The notes under the pieces: model-generated
What the model saw: only the letters and a program-made list of their open reading frames with translations
What the model was told of the DNA's origin: nothing
Databases searched by the model: none
Program-made: the position numbers and the translations under genes
Shown here: in pieces, positions 11,801 through 25,230 of the stretch
How the letters are laid out: each line of letters starts with the position of its first letter
How positions within the stretch are numbered: position 1 is the stretch's first letter
Assembly (NCBI GenBank): GCA_035048485.1
Contig: CM068592.1
Location: 35,534,001-35,598,000 of the forward strand
DNA from: Pteria penguin
Lineage: Eukaryota; Mollusca; Bivalvia; Pterioida; Pteriidae
Reading direction: 5' to 3'
Length of the DNA: 64,000 nt

Positions 11801-14800
11801 CATCTGAAGGATATCTAGGTGAAGTTTAAACTTGGTTATGGTTCAATAATTTTTGTGAGAGTTATCCCCCTTGGACTTAGAAAATTACATAAAATCAGCA
11901 GTTTCCGCTCATTATCTCAGGAACGGATAGAGATATTGAATTGATATTTTGCATACAGATACATCTTAAAGATATCAAGGTAAAGTTTAAATTGGGTTAT
12001 GGTTTAGTAATTATTGTGAGAGTTATCCCCTTTTTACTTGGAAAATTTTTTAAAATTACAGTTTCTGCTCATTATCTCAGGAACCGATAGAGATATTGAA
12101 TTGATATTTGATATACTGATACATCTAAAGGATATGTAGGTCAAGTTCAAATTTGGTTATGGTTCAATAATTTTTGCAAGAGCTATCAGCAGTTCTCTTC
12201 ATTTTCTCAGGAACAGCTAGATATCATCATACATTGAATTGATATTTGGTATATAGATACATCTTAAGGATATCTAGGTGAAATTAATAAGTTATAATTA
12301 GGATACCTGTCTTTGGCATATTTATTTTGATTTTGTTTTGTGTCATTTCATACTAAAGTCTAAATTAAATGAAGACAAGTGATATATCTGTTAATAATTA
12401 GACACAAACTTTTAAAGTTGTATACCCTACAGTTCGGTATAATTTAAAAAATTAGGGCATGTAAAACTAAAACTGTATTTTTCTCGTATGGCTGAAGTTA
12501 TTAACTTTGCGTTAATAACAGTCTTTGCTGCTTCAAACCCTCGGAGGTATCAAAATAAAAAGAAAATACTTTGTAAATAAAGTGGGTATTCCATAAATAC
12601 AACCATAACCTGACTTCGCGCATGCGCAGGTTAATAAAAAACATACGATGAAGGGAGACTCCAAAAGAAAACGATTTCAGTAAATACTAAATTTTGCAGA
12701 CTTGAATGCAGATTTTTAAAGTTACTCGTCAAGTTTATTTACCTCGCCCTCCATCAGTGTCCATGATGCAGCGGCTTCCGAATTAGATCACGTTTAAAGT
12801 TGGTTGTAAACTTTCTGTTTACAAACATTGCGTTTTAGACAGCCATATCTTGCTTACTACGACAAATTTGATCACATCATTTGCAAGAGTCCTTTCTTAA
12901 TATGTTTTAGGCTTATATATACAATCGAAACAATTTAGAATAAATTAACCTATAATATGCACTGTACTAGCGAACATAAGGTATACAGCTTTAAATGGAA
13001 AAATTTTGTTGTTGGTGATTATGAGGAGTAGATGACTTCTATTGTGATCATGTGAGTTATGCCCACGTTACAAAAATAACCAGGGGGGGAGCAAATGCTA
13101 CGTTGGCGTTGCTCTTGTTGTCTCTATCAAATCAACTCCATGTACGATTTGATACCCGTCATATCATGTCCTTTCTGGCAATACATACCTCAGATTTATC
13201 CATTAATAGTCTATCCCTAAATATCTTAAATATCTTATTTTGAATACCTACTTAAAGGAAAATTAGTAGATGTAAAAACATTTATAAAGGTGCACCTGAA
13301 TTTTGTTTTTCTTAAACTGCCATATCTTGAGTAATGTCTCTTAAAAAAAATTTCACCATATAGTTTTATGCTCTGTTTTTCTGCAGACTTGCTTATTGTT
13401 CATAATTTGTGAATGGTAAATGATAGGATTTGTATACTTAGTTGACTTATGATTTCTTTGTGTCAGGACTTTTCTATTGGTAACAGGGCCAAATTTCACA
13501 AAAGGTCATATGATCAAACTTCAGCTTAGTCAGACTTGTACATAGCTTTGAATAATTACAGATTTTTTATTCATAAATTATCACAGTTCATTAAAGCATG
13601 CAAATTCTATCCTACACTTGTGTTTTTATTGACTTATGATGCCTAATGAAACCAATATTAATCTAAATACTAATGCTAGTCTGACTGTTATGTCTGTCCT
13701 AGTTTACGCATTTTAATGAAACTTGGTCCAGAAGTTTGAATAAATGCCTTATACCTAGACCTTTAACTTTTCAAAATATTTTTTTGAGATTTATTTTGTT
13801 TAAATTATACTAAAGAGAATGATGCTGTTTGGGGACATCAGTGCTTCACAAACGTATCTTGTTTGTTTTTTTTGTGTACAGGGATCATGCTAATGGTAAT
13901 AAAGAGTTAGTGAAGATGGTTCCTGGCTTAGAGGTGTGTGGAGGTGACGAAAGAGTTAATGCTCTTACTAAGAAAGTATCACATGGGGATGAATTCAAGG
14001 TATGTAGTGCAACTGAATGAAAGAAACTCCCTCATATTAGGTGTAAGGGCTAGTATCCTTGAAAAGAGGAAAATAAATCGTATTTTGTCCAAAATGGAGT
14101 GTGTCAAATTTTGTCTAGATAGGTATTGTAACTAAATTTTGTTTATGTTTTTTTTTTTTGATTGATTATTGTTTTGCATCACTCCACAAGTATTTCATGA
14201 AGCAGTGAGAGATCTTTTACGCCTACCATGGCACAGGACCTTGGTTTATACTGTCTTATCCCAATGACCGGACACCGGTGTGCCCACAGCGGGAGTTGAA
14301 CCCAGGCTTCCTAAGTACGAGCCATGCATCTCTTCCACTGGGCTACACTGGCTTAACTAAATTTTTGAGTTTCAATGTTGTTGTGCTAGATGTTTTATCA
14401 TTTAATATTTGATGTATTGATATGTTGGGATAAAGGTAATTGAATTAAATTCAAGTCTTATATTTCATCAGACAGTATCAAGTCAGACAGCAAAGTACCA
14501 ATCAGTTATCCAATGACATCAGAGGAATAAGAGACATAGTTTGAAGTATGAGGACTATAACTTCCAGTGTTTCTGTAGTACTCTTGATTTTGAGTTTGAT
14601 AAAACCAAATATCTGAGTTATTCTGTTTGAATCAAAAGAAAAATCTGAATTTTTTTTCAACATTACAGATCGGTAGTTTAAATGTCAAGTGTTTGTTTAC
14701 ACCATGCCACACGTCTGGCCATATTTGTTATTACGTCACAAGTCCAGCAGGGGAACAGCCGGCCGTTTTCACAGGTAATATGTTGTCAGATCAGGATTTC

Positions 14801-17800
14801 TATAAAGACTTTGAAAATTTATTTTGGTTAAGTAAGCTTAGCTCATTGAGACATGTTATTTTTGACATTTTTAAGTTAAAGTGCAACAGGGAAGCAAATA
14901 ATCCTATGCCTAGGATTTAATGCATGATAAACATGATACATATCTGAATTGATCATTGTGATGTAGCTTAAATCCAGAAAGTGATACCTATATTGTAAGG
15001 TAACCAGATTTTATCAATGTTATCAGACAAAAACATATCATGTGTGAGAAATTATATGGAATGCATTTTGATTTCATGTGATGCTTAATGAAACTGATGT
15101 GTTTATATCCTCTGATCAAGGCTGTGGAATATGAAAACACACAACTTATATTATATAACATCATATGAAATAAGAATTCATTGGAGATTCTCCATATATA
15201 AACATTTCTTTGTGTTATATACTTTACAGGGGATACTTTATTTGTGGCTGGGTGTGGAAAATTTTTTGAAGGAAAGGCTGATGATATGTACAATGCCCTT
15301 GTTACCATCTTGTCCACCTTACCATCAAACACAGTAAGACTTCATCTTATTACAGTATGTTACACATGCTGAGATGGTCAGCTTACCATCAAAAACAGTA
15401 AGACTTAATCTTATCACAGTATGTGTTACACATTATGAGATGGTCATTTCTTGTGAGATTAGATTTTGTCATCATCCTTAGTTTTTCATGTATACATATT
15501 ACAGAGAGTTACCATGGTTTACGTGTAGTGTGTTGGGCTGAGAAAGGGAAGATTAGGATTTCTCATGCTGTCATAATCTCTTTGGTTCCCAGTTCATAGT
15601 ATGAGGCATTAAAAACTTATATTCCATGTCATCATAGACATTGATATTTAAAGGAACCATTACTGCCTTGGATGGGCTCACAGTGAAGATTAAAATGAAC
15701 CATAGGTTACTCCATCTTATACAAGCAGGGGACATAACTCTAGTGTGGTTTATAATAATAATTTATCTTTCTGTGTTTGTCACCGTATTAATTTTGCATA
15801 TTATAAAACACATATACATTGTAAGCACTTTATGTTGATATAATTCTGTGATAATTTGACTTTTAAATCGTAACATGTGCTTGTCTGTGGCTTCTCTCCC
15901 AACTAAATCAAAAGTCAATTATGGTGAAGTGTAAAGTCATTAAAATATTAGTGATTTACTTTGAACAATTCAATGTTTATAATACTTTATAAAAGAATAA
16001 ATGTTTTTACTAATTATACATAATAAAAGGGGCTTGATGAGGGACAGACTTCATTTTTCACTGATTTCCTTTGTGATGTCAGTATTTAGATTGTGTCATT
16101 GAGTGAAATGATCAAGTTTCTCTTGAAAGATATGGTGTATGTGGCATGTGATCAGAAATAAGGTTAATGTGAAAAAGTTGTATTGTAGAAGACAAAATCA
16201 ATTACGAAATACATGTTATCGTATAGTTGAAAAAAAACTCTTAAATACATTCTTCAAAAATACTTAAATGTGTATCTAACACAACTTAAATGACATCCTC
16301 AGTTTTTTTTAATTCTACATAATCATTTACTTACGATCATGAATTATGTGTTCCATGTATACAAAGTAAATTTGTATATTACAGCGTGTATTTTGTGGGC
16401 ATGAATACACAGTGAATAATTTGAAGTTTGCTGCTCGTGTAGAACCGAATAACCAAGCTATCAAAGACAAAATGGTGTGGGCGAAGGTACGAAAATAATC
16501 AAACATTATTACGTAAATTTTTACATTATCAGCATCCTGATTATTTGTTGTATTATCTGAAGATATCAATGTATTAAAACCTTCAATCTTTGAAAAAAAT
16601 AGATCAAGATACTCATATGGTAATTACACATTCTAATTTCAATAATAATGGTAAACTTACATAAAATTACCGTAATATCTTATTTAAGATTTTGAATTAA
16701 TGTAACTCACATGGTAAGATTCTTGACTCAGAACCAAGAGGTTTTGGGATTGAGTCCCATTGATTTCTTATCAGTGTCCTTTCTTTAGATAAGACAGAAC
16801 TGAGATACATGTCACAGAAGATGTTGACATGTGAGAGATCCCACACTGCTTTATGTGACTCTGTTACATTAAGGTCTAAATTTATGTGCAATGCATAAAG
16901 CAGATAATGTCACCATATTAGTGAAATGGATTGGGAAAGGAAAAAGGAAACAAGAAAGATTTTAGGTTTAGATTGTAGAATCAAGATTATTATGGAAGAT
17001 ATTTAGTCATTTCTAATACCTCTATCGATAGTTTTGAAATGCAGTACATTTAATTGGAGTTGCTTCCCTTCCCTGTCATCTTGTATCGTGATATTTTGAT
17101 TTATACATCACAATACTTACTGCAAGGTACTGAACTAATTTATATTAGCAAATTCTTAAATTTCAGTCACAAAGAGATAGTAATCGACCTACAATACCTT
17201 CTACCATATCAGAGGAAATGCAGTTCAATCCATTCATGAGAGTAGGGTAAGAACATTGTTTTCAAATTCAGTATTTATTTAAATCATTAGAAAAAAAGTG
17301 TTATTTTCGGAGCAATTGTTCTGCTATAATAACAATATCTTTGTTCAGCGTAATGTCATTGTTGAATTAAAAGAGCTAAAAGTACCTGTTTTCCTAGTAA
17401 AGAACAAGTATATTTAGTTTTACATTTAAACAAATATGGGATATTAGTTTTACTATTTTTAAAACATTTGGTTGCAGTCCTAACCTTACATTTAGTGTAC
17501 ATCATGTAAACTTTATGACTGCTTTTAGAGTTCACATTGTTACTGCTGAGTAAACTTTTATGACTGCTTTCAGAGTTCACATTGTGACTGCTAAGTAAAC
17601 TTTATGACTGCTTTCAGAGTTCACATTGTGACTGCTAAGTAAACTTTTTGACTGCTTTTATAGTTAACTTTATGACTCCTAAGTAAACTTTATGACTGCT
17701 TTCTTAGTTCACATTGTTACTGCTGAGTAAACTTTATGACTGCTTTCAGAGTTCACATTGTGACTGCTAAGTAAACTTTATGACTGCTTTCAGAGTTCAC

Positions 17801-20800
17801 ATTGTGACTGCTAAGTAAACTTTATGACTGCTTTCAGAATTCACATTGTGACTGCTGAGTAAACTTTATGACTCTTTCATACTGTAAGGTAGCGGCATAC
17901 CACGCTACTTACGAATTGTTTTTAAGAAACATCACCAATGGATCCTCCAAGGAACATTATATCTTGGACGATTTTTCCTGTGAATGATTCAATAACAGAC
18001 ACTAAAGTTCACGTTTGTTAATCTATTTTCCTTGTAGAATCATAATTAGACTGGTCAATTTACGGTTAATCTATTTTCCTTGTAGAATTAGACTGGTCAA
18101 TTTACGGTTAATCTATTTTCCTTGTAGAATCATAATTAATCTATTTTCCTTGTGGAAATGGATAGTGCTTTAGTATATAAAGTAGTTGGGGAGTTTAAAT
18201 AGGTTAGACCTCGGAAATACTTGATAGAATTGAGACCTCGGAAATACTTGATAGAATTGAGACCTCGGAAATATTTGATAGAATTCAGACCTAATTGATT
18301 TAGAAAGAACTTGAAGATACTATATTGTGAAATATAACATTGTGATCATCGTAACTGCCGGGTCTCCCCCTTTTTCCACGTCGCACGAAGCCAACTTGCT
18401 ATCTTGTACATTGCTGTAGAGATTTTATTAAAAGTATTAACTTTCTTACTGACTTATAATTTTGTCGCATAACACAACGCACCTTGAGGAATCAAACTCA
18501 CACCACCCCAACGCAAAGTACTACCCTACACGTGCATGTGATTTGGTTGCCGTAGACTGGATTTGGATTTTAACCATCATTCTCTGTCGGTAAGTCTGAT
18601 TTTTACTTTTCTGAAATCGTCATGGCTGAAAATATTGATGTACCTTTACTTTTTCAAGGGTTAGGTAGGCAAGTTGATAGATTAAGTGGGATTTTAACAA
18701 AACAAGGGGTAAAATTAGATGTCCCATCTTTTGACGGAACAAAACCAGATCAATTTGATAGATGGATTAAGAGCATTGAGAAATGTGCTAAATTAAATGG
18801 TTTAACGGAAGATGAGACAAAAGAAATTGCTTACAGAACGAGTAACGATGCCGTTAGCGACTTTATTGAACGATTATACGATGATCACCCCGGATTTAAT
18901 TGGAATCAAGTTAAGGCAGAGTTATCAATAAGGTTCGCGCTCGTAACGGATCGACAGCACGCGCTGTCCTTACTACAAAGAGTAAAGCAAAAACGAGATG
19001 AAGAAGTATCGCTGTACGCGCATAGATTGTCAAAATTAGCAGACCAAGCTTTTGATAATTTAAATACAGCAGAAGTTCAGAAACAGTTAGTGAATTTCTT
19101 TATAGATGGGTTGGCTTACGATTACTTGAAGATCAAAGTAATGCGGGAAAATCCCGAGAATTTTCAGAGAGCAATCTCTATTGCTATAACTGAATTATCA
19201 TTTCGGAAACGTGTTAGTCTTAGGACAGGTAGCTCCACCTATAGTTCACACAATTTTCTGCATGAGAATGGTGAGACGCCGATGGAAGTTAACCATTATA
19301 GGCCCCGTAAGCGATGTGCTATTTGTAATCGAACTAACCACACTACAAATCGTTGTCGCTTAAAACAAATTAATGATGTACAAAAGACAAATGAAGGACA
19401 AAATTTCCAGGCTCGGCGTGGTAAACATGCAGACATGAAATGTTTTCATTGTGGAAAGAAAGGTCACATTCGTAGGAATTGTTGGTCTCTACATAAGTCT
19501 ATGAATCAGGAAAACTAGTAGGCTCCCGCCGAAACAGGACCGTCGCCGGGAGTTTTAAACGAACAGTCCGAAATAAAAGAAAATTCAAAAATAAAATTAA
19601 AAATAAAACAGAAAATTATCCGTCTTACAAAATAAATTTAGCTGGTAGTCCAAATTCGTCCCTTTTGAAAATTGGTAAAAAGAAATTTAGAGCATTAGTT
19701 GACAGTGGCGCTGAAGTTAGTTTGTTACACAGGCGAATTTATCAATCTTTAAATAGACCCCCAAATTTGGTAAAGAAGTTTATTAGTCTCCAATCTGTAA
19801 ATGGCGGAAAATTAGAAATAGACGGTTATGTGGAATTAGAAATTAAATTAGGAGGGACTACAGTAAATCAACCATTTTATGTTATAGCAGATATGAATAG
19901 AAACATTATTTTAGGCAGAGATTTTCTAACAACTCACGGAGTAAGACTTTATTATGACTTAGGACATTTGAAAATAGGAAGGTCCTATGTACCGCTTGAA
20001 GAAGATTGTCACATAAACACCCTAGTAAGATTACAGAGAGGTGTAAAAGTGAAACCAAACACTATGAACATTGTTCCGGCACGGATAAAAACTCCGTTGA
20101 ATCACACTGAATTTGTTGAAATAAGTGCAGTAGAAAAAGGATATGTGGATTCCGAACCTGGCCTTGAAATTAATAATGCAATAGTAAAATCAAATAAAAT
20201 AGTGCCCATTGCTGTAAGTAATCATACAAACAAAACTATTTATTTAAAACGTGGTTGTATCATAGGAAAAGTAACTAATCTCACGATAGATGAAAAAGAG
20301 ACATCCGCTGCAGATAAAACAAAAACGATCAATGAAGTTTTGTCAAATAAAACGTCTCTAGATTTAAAAGATTTAGATACCGAACCCAAACACTTGGAAA
20401 GTGTTAGGCAATTAGTTGTGAACAATCAAGATTTATTCGCAGCTAAAGATACAGAGTTAGGACAAACGGAAACTGTGAAAATGACAATTGACACAGGTGA
20501 CCATGAACCAATAAAACTTAGACCCTATAGAATTCCCTTACATCATAGGAAAACAGTAGACAATGCGATTGATGAAATGTTAGATGCAAAAATTATTTCA
20601 CGCTCTCAGTCACCTTGGAGTTTTCCCATTGTTTTAGTTGCAAAAAAGGATAAAACCACTAGAATGTGCATAGATTTTCGGAAATTGAATCAAATTACTA
20701 AAACTACATCTTATCCCCTTCCGTTGATAGACGACATAATCGCACAATTAGGAAAAGCTAAATATTTCACCACTTTAGATTTGAAATCTGGTTATTGGCA

Positions 20801-23800
20801 AGTAGCCATGGACCCAAAAGACAAACACAAAACTGCTTTTGCTTGTCATAAAGGGTTGTTTGAATTCAACAAAATGCCTTTTGGATTATGTAATGCCCCT
20901 GGCGTATTTCAACAATTAATGAGCATAGTTCTTGAAGGTTGTGAGGAATTCAGCACTGCTTATATTGATGACGTCATTATTTGGTCAGAATCTCATGAAG
21001 AACATCTAGCTCATATTCAACAGGTCTTTGACAGGCTAAGAAAACATGACCTAAAGTTGAAATTAAAGAAATGTACTTTCTTTAAAGAAGAAACCACTTA
21101 TTTGGGATTTGTAATTAACAAAGATGGAGTCAAGCCCGACCCACAAAAGGTAGAGGCGATTCAAACCTTGCCCTCTCCCAAAACGGTAAAAGAAATTCGT
21201 AGTTTCATAGGTATGTGCAGCTATTACAGGCGATTCATTCCTAATTTCTCAAAGATAGCTGAACCACTGATCGCTTTAACTAAAAAATATGCAAGATTTC
21301 AGTGGTGTGAAAAATGTCAAAATGCTTTTGACTATTTCAAGCAAAGTCTCACAGTGGTTCCCCTTTTATCATATCCGGACTTAAACAAGCCCTATACGTT
21401 ATATACGGACGCAAGCGACACTTGCATAGGTGCATGTTTGACGCAACCCTGTGATGACATTGATGATGCAATTCCGAACGTAATAAATGAAAAACCAATT
21501 TATTACCTAAGTCACAAACTTAGTGATACGCAAACACGTTGGTCTACCATAGAAAAAGAGGCGTATGCTATCCATTATGCGCTACAGAAGTTAGATCATT
21601 ACCTTCACAATAGTAGTTTTGTCATAAAAACAGACCACAAGCCCCTTAAATATATTCTTGATGCCCCTATGGAAAATAAAAAGATTCAACTCTGGGCAAT
21701 GAATATAATGGCTTATAATTGCAAAATTGAATACATAGCTGGTCGTGAGAACACGTGTGCTGATTTGTTATCAAGGTGTCCTCAAGAAACTGCCAATGTG
21801 TCGGATGAAAACACTGGTGATATACCAGATATCCACCGAAATACACTAGAGGTCAATGCTTTGAACTCTAATAGATTCGAACCTAGAGACCATGCTAGTT
21901 GCAAGGTACAGAATGAAGAACTAAAACTACCGAATGTGAATGATCTGGAAGGTTTTAATATGCTTGAAGAACAGGAGAAGGATTCGGACATATTAAAACT
22001 TAAAAATCAGTTGAAAAATGGTGAAGCTTCAAATGTCAATCAAGCTCATCACATGATGGTGAAAGATATATTGTATTATATCTCTGATATCAATGACAAC
22101 CCCACCTTAAGACTGTATATACCAAGTCATTTGAGAATGAATGTTATAAAACAGTACCATGATGAGTTAGGTCATTTCGGTGTAGATCGCACCTTTTATA
22201 ACATAAAAAGTAAATATTACTGGCCAAAACTCTATCAAGGTTTGTTAGAATATATTCAGTCTTGCGTAACGTGTCAGACTAGAAATTTGACAAAGATAAA
22301 ACCCCCTGAAGAAAGTGATGCAGATGATAAATCTGAGTCACATCATTCTGACGAGTCTGATGAAAATATACCACTTAGCAAAATGGCAAACAGGTATAGA
22401 ATCCGAAGGGATTCATCATCAAGTGAAGATGACATACCCTTGATGGAATTGTCTAATAGACTCAGGCGGAGAAAAAAGAGACAACTAAACCAAGAGAGTA
22501 CTGAACCGGAATCAGTACAAGATTCGGACCTTGAAAAACCAGGCCCCGACTTTTCTGACGATGAAATGGTTATAGATGAAGTTGTCAACAGTGAAACACC
22601 CAGGAAATGTGAGAAACGCGGTAAAAGTCGCAATAAAGTACTATTGAAGGCTTTTGAATCTTTTGATAGGTTGATTAACGCCATGTAATGTCCATAGTAA
22701 TGTGGCATGTGTAACATACACATGGAGGAGATGGTTAACTCCTTGATTACATTAAATGGCTTAATTAATAGAAAATTACATTAAATCGGTTCCCATCACA
22801 TGTGGTATTTGCGATTAACAAATAAAGAAGCTGAAACGAAAACTTCTTGAACCGGTGTATTTAGATCACCCCTTGATGATCTGTAGTGATTTGATGAGTT
22901 AGATTGATATGGTTGAGGATCGTTAACGACTCAAATTTCACTAAAGGGATAGTCTTGTAGATTATTAGTAAAATATTCCTGACGAATTAAAACATATTGA
23001 AACAGTACCAATTGAGAAATTCATTGATACTATTCAGAATCTAAAAAAAGTTAAGATAGAAGAGCCTCTTTCGAAATGGCATTATATGGGGATTTTTGTA
23101 ATTATAGTTGTAGGATTTATTGTTTTGATAATTATCTATAAGAAATATAAGAAAAATATTTTTGCATGTAAGATTGCCAGACGATTTTGGAGGGTAAAGT
23201 CAGACATAAAATCAAATGATGTTAATGATATGCAAGAGATGAGAAATCTTGTTGCTAAGGAACCAACTGCCACGCCCACTGCGCCAACAATGGACCAAGC
23301 CGTTACTGAGAAGATAGACACTGAAGAAAGGGTGTATCCGATTCTTCCGATGGCCTAAAGAACTTTGAGGGTATGGGATGAGACGACGTCCCTTGCCCGC
23401 CAACAATGAATTGAGATAAGGGTTGCGACGACGACCCTTGCCCCTATTGGATCAAATTGTATATAGTAATATAACGGAAGATTGGTGTGCGACGAACTGA
23501 GATATGGGTTGAGATGACGACCCTCGATTTCATTGGACTAGACTGTAAATAGAAATTTAACGGGAGATATGCTGAACTTAATTTTCGTGTACATATTCAT
23601 TATTAGTACATTGTTGCAGTATGGACTTCCAGGAACATTCGTATGCCGAGAAATATTGCCGAGGATGATGCTTTAAGGATTCATAACGTTGGACTAATAC
23701 ACAGAACATGTTACATAATCGATTGTTTTAAGAAAATATTGTGTTCGAATATTTTCTAGTGACATGGGGAGGAATGTAAGGTAGCGGCATACCACGCTAC

Positions 23801-25143
23801 TTACGAATTGTTTTTAAGAAACATCACCAATGGATCCTCCAAGGAACATTATATCTTGGACGATTTTTCCTGTGAATGATTCAATAACAGACACTAAAGT
23901 TCACGTTTGTTAATCTATTTTCCTTGTAGAATCATAATTAGACTGGTCAATTTACGGTTAATCTATTTTCCTTGTAGAATTAGACTGGTCAATTTACGGT
24001 TAATCTATTTTCCTTGTAGAATCATAATTAATCTATTTTCCTTGTGGAAATGGATAGTGCTTTAGTATATAAAGTAGTTGGGGAGTTTAAATAGGTTAGA
24101 CCTCGGAAATACTTGATAGAATTGAGACCTCGGAAATACTTGATAGAATTGAGACCTCGGAAATATTTGATAGAATTCAGACCTAATTGATTTAGAAAGA
24201 ACTTGAAGATACTATATTGTGAAATATAACATTGTGATCATCGTAACTGCCGGGTCTCCCCCTTTTTCCACGTCGCACGAAGCCAACTTGCTATCTTGTA
24301 CATTGCTGTAGAGATTTTATTAAAAGTATTAACTTTCTTACTGACTTATAATTTTGTCGCATAACACAACGCACCTTGAGGAATCAAACTCACACCACCC
24401 CAACGCAAAGTACTACCCTACAATACATCACATTGTGAATGCTGAGTAAATCTTTATGACTGCTTTCAGAGTTCATGTTGTGACTGCTGAGTAAACTTTA
24501 TAACTACTTTCAGAGTTCACATTGTGACTGCTAATTAAACTTTATGACTGCTCTCAAATTTCATGTTGTGACCGCTGAGTAAACTTTATGGCTGCTTTCA
24601 TAGTTCATGTGTTGACTGTTAAGTTAACTTGTCCTTTAGTTTACCACTAAACTTGCTTTCTAGTTTGCCAATGAATGTGATACCAAATGCACTTCGAGTC
24701 TGGAAATATACTTTGTAGTCCACTGTTCTTCCCTCAGATTGTAACTTGATTACTTAGTTATACTTTGATTGGCAATCTTATGATGATATTTTATAAAAAT
24801 TAGATCACACACAAATGGACCTGTCAAAGAGCAAGAAAAAACAATTCTAATGATACATGTTATGTATAGTACTTTTCTAGAACTGGGAACCCCGTTCTTT
24901 ATTTTAATAGTAAATAGAAAGGTCATTTGCTTCTGTCATTGTAACTTGCTATTTGCTGTAATATAATTTATTCACTTATCAAATGTTTAAATTGTACTCC
25001 TCCGTCCTCCTTCACAGCTGTTATCTTTAATAAATAATGAAAATGGGTCAATGCAAATGTGCCTTCCGTGCATTGATTCATACAGAAGGCAAAGAAAACA
25101 TCATTCAAAAACCATTAGTTATCTGTTTGTCTGTCTGTCTGTT

Positions 25144-25187
<44 letters not shown>

Positions 25188-25194
25188 TATATAC

Positions 25195-25230
<36 letters not shown>

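Larger units (their letters stand above)
17883..24422 (+). mobile_element. Ty3/gypsy element 2, complete LTR to LTR, in HAGH intron 7
   Basis: 6.5 kb LTR retrotransposon in the sense orientation of HAGH. It has two 648 bp LTRs that look identical by eye (TGTAAGGTAG ... CTACCCTACA) and the target duplication ATAC directly outside both (17879-17882 and 24423-24426). Gag, a Pol lacking the integrase core, a short env-like transmembrane remnant and a polypurine tract lie between. The identical LTRs indicate a recent insertion. Confidence 0.95.
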
